NCBI GenBank assembly: GCA_963829575.1 | Contig: CAWHJF010000002.1 | Coordinates: forward strand, 310,001 to 374,000 | Direction: 5' to 3' | Length of the DNA stretch: 64,000 nucleotides | From: KACC-23026 sp963829575 | GTDB taxonomy: Bacteria > Bacillota > Bacilli > Bacillales > Sporolactobacillaceae | Shown: positions 34,169 through 42,971 of the stretch, in pieces | Numbering within the stretch: position 1 is the stretch's first letter | Layout of the letters: each line of letters opens with the position of its first letter | Program-made: the position numbers and the translations under genes | Notes under the pieces: generated by a model | Databases searched by the model: none | What the model saw: only the letters and a program-made list of their open reading frames with translations | Told to the model about the DNA's origin: nothing

Positions 34169-34702
34169 TTGGATCAAATTCAATCGACGTTAATCAAATT
34201 GAGACATATCCAACACCAACACTGGATCCACCATGAAGTGTTTTCATGGCAATGGTGGTTTTTAGTGATTGCGCTCGCTTTGTCTTGGATCATCGCTGTA
34301 TTGTTGTTTGATCGGAGCAGATTGCTGGAACTTTTAGTATGCTTTTTTATAATGAGTTATTTAATCAGTCTTTTAGATGCGCTTGGTCTACGATTGGGTT
34401 TATGGAACTACCGCTATCACGAGGTGCCTTATTTTACTCGCTTATTTTCGGTTGACTTAGGAGCACTTCCAGTCATCTATACCCTTTATTATCAATATTT
34501 TACGAGATGGTTGGATTATCTCGGGATCTTAATTGTCTCGGGCGCTATTTTTGCATTTGTTTTCGAGCCTTTATTTGAGTCCATGCACATTTTAATCTAT
34601 ATTAAATGGAGTTCGTATTACTCTTTTCCGATTTACATTCTCATTGGTGTTTTAATTAAATGGGGGATGCGTGGGATTAAAAAAGAACTTTGCAGCCATT
34701 AA
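34169..34702 (+). CDS. Hypothetical membrane protein, CBO0543-like
   Basis: A 177-aa integral membrane protein with about five segments. TTG 34169 is taken as start because GGAGGGG ends 5 bases upstream; a GTG six bases earlier overlaps that site. The pattern WQWWFLVIALALSWI, FDRSRLLELLVCFF, LGLRLGLWNYRY and VDLGALPVIYTLYYQYF is that of a spore-former membrane family I recall as CBO0543. The function is unknown. The gene is followed after about 18 bases by the zinc-finger gene. Confidence 0.75.
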   Translation: MDQIQSTLIKLRHIQHQHWIHHEVFSWQWWFLVIALALSWIIAVLLFDRSRLLELLVCFFIMSYLISLLDALGLRLGLWNYRYHEVPYFTRLFSVDLGALPVIYTLYYQYFTRWLDYLGILIVSGAIFAFVFEPLFESMHILIYIKWSSYYSFPIYILIGVLIKWGMRGIKKELCSH

Positions 34703-34720
34703 GAAGGAGAGATTTGAGCA

Positions 34721-35047
34721 TTGCAAATTAAGGGGACTACTATAATTGGCGTTTCAGTTGATGCCGAAACGCGTTGTCATCATTATTACACCGAAAAAGA
34801 CATCATTGCCATTAAGTTTAAATGTTGTGACACATATTACCCATGCCACCTTTGTCATGAAGAAAAAGCTGATCATCCAGCCAGTCAATGGGAACAAAAT
34901 GAGCGCGAGTTTAAGGCCATACTCTGCGGTAAATGTGGCCATGAACTTACCATCAAAGCCTATATGGCAAGCGATTCCACTTGTCCAAACTGTCACGCTT
35001 CCTTTAATCCAGGATGTCAGTTGCATGACCATCTTTATTTTAAATAA
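34721..35047 (+). CDS. CHY zinc finger protein
   Basis: A 108-aa Cys/His-rich protein. TTG start with AAGGAGAG 9 bases upstream. Zinc ligands fall in the CHY pattern: TRCHHYYTEKDIIAIKFKCC, YYPCHLCHEE, LCGKCGHEL and CPNCHASFNPGC. The family is related to the small Tim-inner-membrane zinc protein Hot13/HotT and to RCHY1-type fingers. In bacteria the role is not defined; redox- or zinc-linked protein handling has been suggested. It is probably cotranscribed with the membrane protein before it. Confidence 0.85.
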   Translation: MQIKGTTIIGVSVDAETRCHHYYTEKDIIAIKFKCCDTYYPCHLCHEEKADHPASQWEQNEREFKAILCGKCGHELTIKAYMASDSTCPNCHASFNPGCQLHDHLYFK

Positions 35048-35059
35048 GTTTGTATAGGT

Positions 35060-35095
35060 GCCTTTGGCCTTTTACAACAGATAAAAGCCAAAGGC
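35060..35095. terminator. Hairpin between convergent CHY and caxA genes
   Basis: GCCTTTGGC (35060-35068) pairs with GCCAAAGGC (35087-35095), extended by TTTT/AAAA inside. It overlaps the 3' end of the minus-strand exchanger gene. Probably a shared terminator, although poly-T is inside the loop rather than after it. Confidence 0.55.
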
Positions 35096-36124
35096 AATGG
35101 CCACATAGGTGGCGACAAGAATGGCACCTTCAAACCAGTTGGATTCTCCATCGTTCACAATCGTGATCGTGATAAAGACGCTGACAACCATTGCAATCAG
35201 TTCGGTCATGTTAAAAACTAAAGGTAAGAACGTAAAAAACCACGAAAGCAACACTAGAATCGGAGCAACGAACATCGCGGTTTGCACGGTCGACCCAATC
35301 GACACTTCCATCATTAAATCCATTTTGTTTTTCAAAGCCATTGAAATCGCAGAGACATATTCAGACGCACTGCCGACAATCGCGATGATAATAATTCCGA
35401 TAAACACTTCACTCCATCCGAACACCTGACCGATCGGTTCAATCACACCGACCAATTTTTCACTTATGTAAGACAGTAAAACCGTCGCAACGGCGAGCAC
35501 GATAATAGATGTCCGACCGCTCCATTCCGCTTCTTCTTCTTCCTCCTCATCAAAGTCTTGCACGCCTTTAAATATCCCTTTATGAGTAACTAATTTAAAC
35601 ATTAAAGCCAACAAATAAATGACGATCATTAAGATTGCAAATGCGGTTGAGAGGATCTGCATCTTATGTGAATGAATTCGAAAGGAAAAAATATAGGGGA
35701 GAACAAAGGATACGACAAGCGCAAACATTAAAATTCCAGTGTTGTGACGTGCTTTAAAGAGCGTGAATTTCTGTTCTTTATACCGGAAACCACCAATTAA
35801 AATTGAAATTCCACCCGCAAAGAGCAAATTAACCAAAACCACACCCGTTATAGAGGAAATGACAACGGTGTTTAATCCTTCCCTAAGGGCAAAAAACGAA
35901 ATAATGATTTCTGCCGCATTCCCAAAGGTTGCGTTTAATAATCCACCAAGCGTTGGTCCAACGATAAAAGCTAAACTTTCCGTTGAGCGGCGAATTTCAT
36001 TTGCCAACCCAATTAAAGAAGCGCAAAAAACAAAAAATAAGAGGATAAAATTCCAATGCAGGAGTTGACCGATCACAGAAAGCGGCACACCCACATAACA
36101 AATCCAACGAAAAAAACGATTCAA
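35072..36124 (-). CDS. Calcium/proton exchanger CaxA (YfkE-like)
   Basis: A 350-aa antiporter exporting calcium in exchange for protons. TTG 36124 is chosen because GAGGGAGGGG lies 5 bases upstream and the length then equals YfkE; a GTG 36 bases earlier would place that site inside the gene. The two alpha repeats of the Cax family are present: LLNATFGNAAEIIISF near residue 67 and IIAIVGSASEYVSAI near 241, each with the transport Glu. The acidic motif between them (FDEEEEEEAEW, about residue 190) separates the two five-helix halves. Confidence 0.93.
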   Translation of the reverse strand: MNRFFRWICYVGVPLSVIGQLLHWNFILLFFVFCASLIGLANEIRRSTESLAFIVGPTLGGLLNATFGNAAEIIISFFALREGLNTVVISSITGVVLVNLLFAGGISILIGGFRYKEQKFTLFKARHNTGILMFALVVSFVLPYIFSFRIHSHKMQILSTAFAILMIVIYLLALMFKLVTHKGIFKGVQDFDEEEEEEAEWSGRTSIIVLAVATVLLSYISEKLVGVIEPIGQVFGWSEVFIGIIIIAIVGSASEYVSAISMALKNKMDLMMEVSIGSTVQTAMFVAPILVLLSWFFTFLPLVFNMTELIAMVVSVFITITIVNDGESNWFEGAILVATYVAIAFGFYLL

Positions 36125-36390
36125 GAAAGCCCCTCCCTCGAGCATTACCATATTTTTCACTGTTAGACTCTGCGAAAGGCAGGCTTTTTATTCCTAAACA
36201 TGGGAATGACTGGTGGGATTTTCATGCTCTATTAATCAGATTAAAAAGGGTGTGACGATCGGATTAGATTAAAGAACTTTGTCAGAGGGATGAACGATCA
36301 GTCTAAGTTCGGACACGAAATAAATTTTTTAAATAAAATGAAGGAATTTGACGAAGGTTAGCGAATATTCTTTAGAGTCCAAATAATTAA

Positions 36391-37104
36391 ATGAAAGGCG
36401 TGGTACATCAAGTGAAGGATTTCGAGACGTTATTGTTAGAGTTTCCTTTTCAAAGGGAGGGCCCTTTTCCTAATGAACGTAAGGGCGAACTTTTTGAAAT
36501 TGTAAACGAAGTGATGGATTATGCAATCCGCTATTTTGACGGGTTTCTGATTCATCATTTAGAACGAAATTTAAGTTCTTATTCCAAATCTAAGGGGAAG
36601 AGAAAAATTGAATTTAAGCATCATTTGTTTTGGTGGATCGTTTTTTGTCAGCCTTTGGATGATCGGAAAACCACCATTTTCCAGGAGTTTATCAGGCAAA
36701 CGTGGTCAAGATGGAAATTTGATCCGACTCTTTTATATGTAATCGCGAGTTGGGTAAACATTCAGCCTGGATTTTATCTCATCATGGAAGTGATCAGTGA
36801 TCATGATTTAATCGTGAAAGATTTACTAAACGGTGAAGTCAAACCTGTTTCAGTTTATAACGAAAATTTCAAAATTCCCCAACAAGATGATCTTCTAACA
36901 GGCCTTCTACTCTCCTATTGCGATGGAACTTACAGCCCCATTTTTGACTTTCTCGTGATTCCTAGCCCCTTCACTACGCGATTTACTCAAAACTTGGTAA
37001 ACGAATTTAATAAGGTGGAGAATCTTTCTTTTGCCTCTTTTCTAAGGGTCTCTTATGGGGACATGCTTGCTTTTTTAATCCCGTATTTGACGAGTGACCT
37101 ATAA
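36391..37104 (+). CDS. Hypothetical protein, 237 aa
   Basis: No family recognised. A soluble protein rich in Phe, Tyr, Trp and Leu, without signal peptide. Segments such as FKHHLFWWIVFCQPLDD, TIFQEFI, LLYVIASWVNIQPGFY and VKDLLNGEVKPVSV resemble the middle of proteins that end in an SEC-C zinc motif, but that motif is absent. Start uncertain: ATG 36391 has no clear ribosome binding site, and the in-frame GTG 36412 has only GAAAGG 13 bases upstream. It has its own terminator. It precedes the sigma-54 activator but is probably independent. Confidence 0.65.
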   Translation: MKGVVHQVKDFETLLLEFPFQREGPFPNERKGELFEIVNEVMDYAIRYFDGFLIHHLERNLSSYSKSKGKRKIEFKHHLFWWIVFCQPLDDRKTTIFQEFIRQTWSRWKFDPTLLYVIASWVNIQPGFYLIMEVISDHDLIVKDLLNGEVKPVSVYNENFKIPQQDDLLTGLLLSYCDGTYSPIFDFLVIPSPFTTRFTQNLVNEFNKVENLSFASFLRVSYGDMLAFLIPYLTSDL

Positions 37105-37114
37105 TTAATACACT

Positions 37115-37142
37115 AGACCGCATTTTTGTGCGGTCTTTTTTC
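37115..37142 (+). terminator. Terminator after hypothetical gene
   Basis: AGACCGCA (37115-37122) pairs with TGCGGTCT (37129-37136) over TTTTTG, followed by five or more T. Confidence 0.9.
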
Positions 37143-37256
37143 ATGCGCAGTGGTAGCGTTAAAATTCTTTCTATTAAAGCGACGGAAAACACTGTATACT
37201 TTAATTAGTGATTCAATTATGAATTATAGTGTTTTTAACATCTGTAAAGAGGGGAA

Positions 37257-38915
37257 ATGGATGTGTCGCATTCTAATCATCAAATCGAACACATTGTAAC
37301 GGATACACAAGGTCATGTGATCGAAATGGATCTTGCGCCTTTTAATTCTATAAAAGATCACGTTCAACTTAACGCCCCTATTCAAGAGGGGTTTGAAACG
37401 TGGGAGCATTTAAGTCCACAACTGATTTTTGCCCTTCACAAGGAGAAGCCGTTCCTGCTTTGTCTGGTCAAACCGAACGACACACCGTTAACAACTTATT
37501 TCATATTTGACGGGTACTTTTGGTTACACGCGCTGAAGGAAAAAGAGACACTGAAAAAAGAAATTAATGAATTAGATGCGATTATTGAAACCTCGTTTGA
37601 TGGGATCTATCTAACGGACCGAAATGGTGTGACGCTGAAAACAAATGCTGCGATCGAACGGATTACAGGCATTCCGAAATCTTACTATATTGGGAAAAAT
37701 ATTAACCAATTAATTCAACGCGGTATTCTAGCGGAATCTGTTACGGTCCAAGTGATGGAGCGAAAACATCCGGTTTCGATGGTTCAAACCAATAATCAGG
37801 GGAAGGAAACCGTCATGACCGGCTCCCCTATATTTAATGAAAAGGGAGAGGTCGATAAAATTGTGACAAACATCCGGGATCTCTCTGAGTTAAATCATTT
37901 AAATGAAGTGCTTAATCGAGCTAAGCAACTGGAGCAAAAGAAAAATAAGAGAAAAGAGAGTGGGGCTCTGCCGGTTCCTTTGCAAATTAAAAACCAAAAA
38001 ATGAAAGCGATCTATGAAATGATCGAGCGCTTGGCAAGCTTTGACCCGACCATCTTGATCCTAGGTGAGACAGGGGTCGGGAAGGATCGCCTCGTTCAAC
38101 ACATCTACGAAACAGGTTTACGATCTGAAAAAGGACGACTAATCAAAATTAATTGCGGAGCGATTCCTAAAGATTTAATAGAATCTGAATTATTCGGTTA
38201 TGATCGAGGCTCTTTTTCTGGTGCCAGTCGTTCTGGAAAGCCCGGTTTGTTTGAACTTGCAAATCAAGGTCTTTTATTTTTGGATGAAATTGGGGAAATG
38301 CCACTTGATCTTCAAGTGCGACTTTTGCATGTCATCCAAGAAAAAGCGTTCATGCGGGTAGGCGGAACAAAACCGATCAAAATAGATGTCCAGATCATAG
38401 CCGCAACAAATAAAGATTTGAAAAAGATGGTCGAGAGTGGAAGATTCCGGGAAGATTTGTATTACCGCCTTAATGTCGTACCTATTTGGATTCCACCTTT
38501 AAGAGATAGACGAGAGGATTTAAAAGAGTTAGCGTTTGAATTTCTTAGAGAATACTCAATGAAATACGCGGTTAGCAAAACGTTTGGAAATGGCGTAATT
38601 GAAAGGATGGTCGTCTATCATTGGCCAGGTAATGTCCGTGAGTTGTCTAATGTCGTTGAACGCTTGGTGTTAACCGTCCCAACGGATGAAATTCAAGCTA
38701 AAGATCTTCCAATTGAACTTTTTGAACAATCGACACTTCAGCCCTCGACCCATGAATCGTTAAAAGAATTAGTCGAAAAACGGGAAAAAGAGATTTTGAT
38801 TGAAGCCATTCAGACGCATCCAACCACTTACAAGCTCGCGGACTATCTCAAGACTAGCCAAGCGACGATCGTTCGAAAACTAAAAAAGTACGAGCTTAAA
38901 ACCTCTGAAGGTTGA
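37257..38915 (+). CDS. Sigma-54-dependent transcriptional activator (PAS + AAA+ + Fis HTH)
   Basis: A 552-aa enhancer-binding protein. Residues 1-100 are an unassigned sensory region; a PAS domain spans about 103-215 (IIETSFDGIYLTDRNG), then a short coiled linker. The AAA+ domain occupies 240-465: Walker A GETGVGK at 270-276, sigma-54 contact loop GSFSGA at 318-323 (GAFTGA variant), Walker B LFLDE at 340-344, and an R-finger region GRFREDLYYRL. A Fis-type HTH ends the protein (YLKTSQATIVRKLKKY). The start is ATG 37257 or GTG 37263, after AGAGGGG. A canonical -24/-12 promoter lies 130 bases after its stop, before the acyl-CoA dehydrogenase genes, which are its likely targets. Confidence 0.93.
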   Translation: MDVSHSNHQIEHIVTDTQGHVIEMDLAPFNSIKDHVQLNAPIQEGFETWEHLSPQLIFALHKEKPFLLCLVKPNDTPLTTYFIFDGYFWLHALKEKETLKKEINELDAIIETSFDGIYLTDRNGVTLKTNAAIERITGIPKSYYIGKNINQLIQRGILAESVTVQVMERKHPVSMVQTNNQGKETVMTGSPIFNEKGEVDKIVTNIRDLSELNHLNEVLNRAKQLEQKKNKRKESGALPVPLQIKNQKMKAIYEMIERLASFDPTILILGETGVGKDRLVQHIYETGLRSEKGRLIKINCGAIPKDLIESELFGYDRGSFSGASRSGKPGLFELANQGLLFLDEIGEMPLDLQVRLLHVIQEKAFMRVGGTKPIKIDVQIIAATNKDLKKMVESGRFREDLYYRLNVVPIWIPPLRDRREDLKELAFEFLREYSMKYAVSKTFGNGVIERMVVYHWPGNVRELSNVVERLVLTVPTDEIQAKDLPIELFEQSTLQPSTHESLKELVEKREKEILIEAIQTHPTTYKLADYLKTSQATIVRKLKKYELKTSEG

Positions 38916-38952
38916 TTCATAAATGACTTAAATAATTCGATTTTGAATTTCG

Positions 38953-38968
38953 ACTTTCAGAAGAAACT
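38953..38968. promoter_or_regulatory. Candidate enhancer site (UAS) for the sigma-54 activator
   Basis: ACTTTCAGAAGAAACT is an imperfect dyad (5 of 6 arm positions match) about 90 bases upstream of the -24/-12 promoter, the usual distance for an enhancer. A single imperfect dyad is modest evidence. Confidence 0.3.
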
Positions 38969-39045
38969 TAAACGGATTGTTCGATTTAATAAGGGATTTA
39001 CGGTTTTAGTAGATTGTAAGATGTAAAATTAAAGGGTTGCTTTTG

Positions 39046-39062
39046 TTGGCATGAATCTTGCA
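39046..39062 (+). promoter_or_regulatory. Sigma-54 (SigL) -24/-12 promoter
   Basis: TTGGCATGAATCTTGCA contains the invariant GG and GC with exactly ten bases between them, plus the TTGC and TGGCA context of the consensus. It lies 82 bases before the first acyl-CoA dehydrogenase and just after the sigma-54 activator gene. Confidence 0.85.
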
Positions 39063-39072
39063 TAATTATTCA

Positions 39073-39085
39073 TGAAAGCGCTTCA
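39073..39085. promoter_or_regulatory. cre-like palindrome downstream of -12
   Basis: TGAAAGCGCTTCA is a palindrome resembling a CcpA site but one base shorter than the 14-base consensus. It lies at the expected transcription start, where CcpA binding would block the sigma-54 promoter. Confidence 0.4.
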
Positions 39086-39143
39086 TACAAATGCGCATCG
39101 TTTGAGCATAAGTTTGAAATCTTGAAAGGATGTGACGGCTGAC

Positions 39144-40292
39144 ATGGATTTTCGCTTTGATCCCGAATTAGAGTTACTCAGATCTAACATTCGAGATTTC
39201 ATTAGACATGAAGTGGAACCGTATGCCATGCGAATTGAAGAAGAGGACCGAATTCCAGATGATTTATTTCAAAAAACAAAGGACATGGGACTATTCAGCT
39301 TAAGCATTCCTGAAGCCTATGGTGGTTTAGGCGTCGGGATGGTGGGGAAATGTGCACTTTATGAGGAAATTGGCCAAACCCATAATGGATACACCACTCT
39401 TATTGGAGCCCACACGGGAATAGGTACTGTTGGCATTGTTGAAATGGGTAATGATTCACAAAAGAGAAAGTACCTTCCTGATCTGGCAACGGGAGATCGA
39501 ATCGGAGCCTTCGCTTTGACCGAACCCCAAGCCGGTTCGAATGCGACTAATCTTAAGACAACAGCCGTTCGAAAAGGGGATACGTACATTTTAAACGGGA
39601 CAAAGCATTACATAACCAATGCTCCGATTGCAAATGTGTTTACCGTCATGGCTGTAACCGATCCTGAAAAAGGGGCAAAAGGGATTACTTCATTCATTGT
39701 GGAACGCGATTTTCCAGGCTTCAAAGTCGGGGCTATTGAGAAGAAAATGGGCTTACATGGTTCTCAATCGGCAGAACTTATTTTTGAAGACTGTGAAGTA
39801 CCTGCCCAAAATGTCCTAGGTGACCTTGGTCAAGGTTATGTAAACGCCTTGAAAATACTAGCGAATGGACGCGCAGGACTTGCAGCTCGCAATTTAGGGT
39901 CCTGTCAAAAATTGCTTGATTTATCGATGGCCTATGTTCAAGAACGCGAACAATTTGGTCAAGCGATAATTGAACATCAAGCTGTCGCTCATATGGTTGC
40001 TGAAATGGCGCTCGACATTGAAGCCTTGCGATCCTTTACGTATCGTGTCGCATGGATGGTTGATGATGGGCAAAAAGTGATCAAAGAAGCGGCCATGTTA
40101 AAGCTTTTTGGATCAGAAGTCTATAATCGAGTGGCGGATCGAGCCGTTCAGGTCCACGGTGGGTTAGGTTACATTGCCGATTACCCAATTGAACGCTATT
40201 ACCGTGATGCTCGAATTACCAGAATCTATGAAGGTACATCAGAAATCCAAAAAAACATCATTGCTTCACAATTAAAAAAAGAATATAACTAG
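39144..40292 (+). CDS. Acyl-CoA dehydrogenase 1
   Basis: A 382-aa FAD enzyme introducing the 2,3-double bond in acyl-CoA. ATG 39144 is preferred, with AAGGATGTGA 8 bases upstream; the GTG at 39132 lies within that element. Landmarks: AFALTEPQAGSNATNLKTTA (FAD/substrate), GLHGSQSAELIFEDCEVP, QAVAHMVAEMALDIEAL, VHGGLGYIADYPIERYYRDARITRIYEGTSE with the catalytic Glu363 in the last YEGT, split here over two motifs. The length and motifs are those of short/medium-chain enzymes. First gene behind the sigma-54 promoter. Confidence 0.93.
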   Translation: MDFRFDPELELLRSNIRDFIRHEVEPYAMRIEEEDRIPDDLFQKTKDMGLFSLSIPEAYGGLGVGMVGKCALYEEIGQTHNGYTTLIGAHTGIGTVGIVEMGNDSQKRKYLPDLATGDRIGAFALTEPQAGSNATNLKTTAVRKGDTYILNGTKHYITNAPIANVFTVMAVTDPEKGAKGITSFIVERDFPGFKVGAIEKKMGLHGSQSAELIFEDCEVPAQNVLGDLGQGYVNALKILANGRAGLAARNLGSCQKLLDLSMAYVQEREQFGQAIIEHQAVAHMVAEMALDIEALRSFTYRVAWMVDDGQKVIKEAAMLKLFGSEVYNRVADRAVQVHGGLGYIADYPIERYYRDARITRIYEGTSEIQKNIIASQLKKEYN

Positions 40293-40342
40293 TATAAAAA
40301 GAATAGAGTAGTCCAAGACGCTCATATCTTTTTAATAGAGTC

Positions 40343-40372
40343 CTTACATTTGAAAACGCTTTATTTTATACT
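40343..40372 (+). promoter_or_regulatory. Candidate promoter overlapping a cre-like site
   Basis: -35 CTTACA (40343-40348), 18-base spacer, -10 TATACT (40367-40372). The spacer contains TGAAAACGCTTTAT (40351-40364), which matches 12 of 14 cre positions, so CcpA could repress this internal promoter. Confidence 0.45.
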
Positions 40373-40390
40373 AAGAGGAGTGTGGATTAG

Positions 40391-41566
40391 ATGCATTTAA
40401 GGCTAACGGATGAACAGAAAATGGTAAAAGAAACGATTCGTCGTTTTGTAGAAAAAGAATTGATGCCGCTTGAGAATGATGTCTTGCGTAATGAGCGAGA
40501 AGGACGCCCAAGCCTTCCAAACGAAAAACTTGAAGAACTTCAGAAAAAAGCAAAAGATATGGGATTCTGGGGAATTAATACACCGGAAGAGTATGGTGGA
40601 GCTAATTTAGGCCAAATGATGATGGCGATCGTGCTTATGGAAGTATCGCGAACGTTTGTTCCGTTTAGTTTTGGCGGCTCAGCAGATAACATCCTTTATT
40701 ATGGAAATGAAGAACAAAAGAAAAACTATCTCATTCCAACCATCAATGGTGAAAAAAAATCATGCTTTGCTATGACGGAACCAGGTGCGGGATCCGATAC
40801 TCGAAACATTCGGACAACCGCCGTAAAAGATGGAAATGAATGGGTCATCAATGGTGAGAAAACGTTTATTACGGGTGGTAACGAAGCGGATTTCGTAATG
40901 GTGATCGCGATCACAGATAAAGAAAAACACGCTCAAACCGGACGTGAAGGGGTGACGTGTTTTATTGTCGATCGTGATATGGGTTGGAAATCCGAATATA
41001 TCCATACTATGGGAGATTGGGGTCCAGCAAGTCTTATCTTTGATAATGTTCGCGTTCCTGAAGAAAACATCTTGGGTGAAGTGGACGGGGGTTACAAATT
41101 AGGGCTTGAGTGGATCGGTTTTGCACGCTGGGTCGTCGGTGCGCGTGCAGTTGGTATGGGTGAGCGTTTGCTTCAAATGGCCATTGATTACTCCAAAGAA
41201 CGTGTCACATTTGGTCGTCCAATTGCAGACCGTCAAGCCATCCAATGGAAAATTGCCGACAGTGCTGTCGATATCGAAGCAGCCAGATGGCTGGTTTTAA
41301 ATGCAGCTTTTACGCTCGACCAAGGCGAAGACAATCGTCATCTTGCTTCTATGGCGAAACTTTATGGGGCCAACATGGGGAACCGTGTGGTGGATAATGT
41401 GCTTCAAATTCACGGTGGAATGGGTTACACCAAAGAACTCCCGATTGAACGCTGGTACCGTGAAGCACGACTTTGGAGAATCTATGATGGGACCGATGAA
41501 ATCCAACGCCTCATCATTTCTCGTAACCTATTAAAAGGGCACGTAAAAGTTGATCAATATATGTAA
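40391..41566 (+). CDS. Acyl-CoA dehydrogenase 2 (Asp at the catalytic Glu position)
   Basis: A 391-aa acyl-CoA dehydrogenase family flavoprotein. AAGAGGAGTGTGGATTAG precedes the ATG. Landmarks: CFAMTEPGAGSDTRNIRTTA, WGPASLIFDNVRVPEENILG, RQAIQWKIADSAVDIEA and QIHGGMGYTKELPIERWYREARL. The residue equivalent to the catalytic Glu is Asp366 (IYDGTDEIQ), as in ACAD10/11-like branches, which suggests a different chain length or branched substrate. It is not a duplicate of dehydrogenase 1; identity looks low outside the motifs. Confidence 0.92.
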   Translation: MHLRLTDEQKMVKETIRRFVEKELMPLENDVLRNEREGRPSLPNEKLEELQKKAKDMGFWGINTPEEYGGANLGQMMMAIVLMEVSRTFVPFSFGGSADNILYYGNEEQKKNYLIPTINGEKKSCFAMTEPGAGSDTRNIRTTAVKDGNEWVINGEKTFITGGNEADFVMVIAITDKEKHAQTGREGVTCFIVDRDMGWKSEYIHTMGDWGPASLIFDNVRVPEENILGEVDGGYKLGLEWIGFARWVVGARAVGMGERLLQMAIDYSKERVTFGRPIADRQAIQWKIADSAVDIEAARWLVLNAAFTLDQGEDNRHLASMAKLYGANMGNRVVDNVLQIHGGMGYTKELPIERWYREARLWRIYDGTDEIQRLIISRNLLKGHVKVDQYM

Positions 41567-41676
41567 GTAATTCGTAGATTTTTGGTGGAACGCATTCGTT
41601 GATCACGAACCGTTCCACTGTGTTTAAAATCATGAACCTATAAAAACAAAACTTTAAATTTTTAGGAGGTCACAAC

Positions 41677-42441
41677 ATGTCAGGCGTATTTGAAGGAAGA
41701 GTTGCATTAGTAACAGGAGGAAGTCGCGGAATCGGTCGTGCCATTGTCGAACGCTTCGCAGAAGAAGGGGCGAAAGTCGCATTTATTGATATTAACGAAG
41801 AGGCTTTAACAGAATCGACGACTGAATTACGCGAAAAAGGTTATGATGTTTTTTCAAAAGTGGCGAATGTCGCGGTGGCCGAAGAAGTAGAGGCTGCGGT
41901 TTCAGAACTCGTTGAGACGTTTGGTCAATTAGATATCTTGGTTAATAATGCGGGTGTCATCCGTGACAACATGTTTTTTAAAATGAATGATGACGATTGG
42001 GATACAGTTATGAATGTACATCTCAAAGGATCTTTTAATGCTGCGCGCGCTGCTCAAAAGTACATGGTTCAAAAAAAATATGGTCGAATCATCAACATTT
42101 CTTCAACTTCTGCTTTAGGTAATCGAGGTCAGGCGAACTACGCAACAGCTAAAGCGGGGCTACAGGGCTTTACAAAAACATTAGCCATTGAGCTTGGTAA
42201 ATTTGGTATTACCGCGAACTCAGTAGCGCCTGGTTTTATTGAAACCGAAATGACTCGAAACACAGCTGCACGAATCGGTATCACGTTTGAGCAACTCATT
42301 GAAGCGAGCGTCTCACAAATACCGGTTGGGCGGAGTGGAAAACCATCTGATATCGCGAATGCCGTGGCCTTTTTTGCGGATGAACGGTCCTCTTTTGTAA
42401 ACGGACAAGTGATTTATGTAGCGGGTGGACCAAGAACTTAA
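41677..42441 (+). CDS. SDR family 3-oxoacyl reductase/3-hydroxyacyl-CoA dehydrogenase (FabG-like)
   Basis: A 254-aa classical SDR with full active site: TGGSRGIG (14-21), NNAG (about 90), Ser in ISSTSALGNRG, Tyr and Lys in ANYATAKAGLQGF, and FVNGQVIYVAGG at the end. TAGGAGGTCACAAC precedes the ATG. Located between acyl-CoA dehydrogenases and MaoC hydratases, it most likely oxidises (R)-3-hydroxyacyl-CoA in degradation rather than reducing 3-oxoacyl-ACP in synthesis. Confidence 0.9.
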   Translation: MSGVFEGRVALVTGGSRGIGRAIVERFAEEGAKVAFIDINEEALTESTTELREKGYDVFSKVANVAVAEEVEAAVSELVETFGQLDILVNNAGVIRDNMFFKMNDDDWDTVMNVHLKGSFNAARAAQKYMVQKKYGRIINISSTSALGNRGQANYATAKAGLQGFTKTLAIELGKFGITANSVAPGFIETEMTRNTAARIGITFEQLIEASVSQIPVGRSGKPSDIANAVAFFADERSSFVNGQVIYVAGGPRT

Positions 42442-42521
42442 GTTGTGGCAATCAAAACGAAGGTAAATGAGGGGCTGGTTCAAGCGCCTTCATTCCTCAA
42501 AATGACTAAAGAGGTGAGACA

Positions 42522-42971
42522 ATGTTTGAACAAGCAGTAGGATACAAGTCACAACCCGTCAAAAATTGGGTGGAGCGAGGAGCAGTTCGCAAATTTGCGG
42601 AGTCCATTGGTGATCCGCACCCCATTTTCGTGGATGAAGGGACGGGCTTACAGTCGAAATATGGTCGAAATATTGCGCCGCCAACCTTTCCTAGAACGTT
42701 CAATTATGGTGTAATCCAAGAACTTAAGCTTCCAGAGAAAGGCTTAATTCATGGAGAAGAACGGTTTCACTATGACCGCCCCCTTTTAGTTGGAGAAGAA
42801 ATACATTGCTATCAAGAAGTCACGAATTATTATGAGCGATCCGGAAGCTTTGGCAATATGGGATTTTTAGTGATTAAACGGTATGGCGAAAGCCTCAATG
42901 GCGAGCCGATTTTCAACGAAGAACAAGTGGTCATTATTAGTGAAGCCGTAAGAAAGGAAATGAACGTATGA
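42522..42971 (+). CDS. MaoC-like dehydratase, N-terminal type (FAS1-DH/HadA-like)
   Basis: A 149-aa hotdog-fold protein of the MaoC N-terminal type (FAS1 dehydratase region). Seen: AVRKFAESIGDPHPIFVDE, APPTFPRTFNYG and HGEERFHYDRPLLVGEEI. AAGAGGTGAGACA precedes the ATG. It lacks the hydratase-2 motif of the next protein, and the two overlap by ATGA, so they likely form a heterodimeric (R)-enoyl-CoA hydratase like mycobacterial HadAB, each giving one half of the active site. Confidence 0.87.
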   Translation: MFEQAVGYKSQPVKNWVERGAVRKFAESIGDPHPIFVDEGTGLQSKYGRNIAPPTFPRTFNYGVIQELKLPEKGLIHGEERFHYDRPLLVGEEIHCYQEVTNYYERSGSFGNMGFLVIKRYGESLNGEPIFNEEQVVIISEAVRKEMNV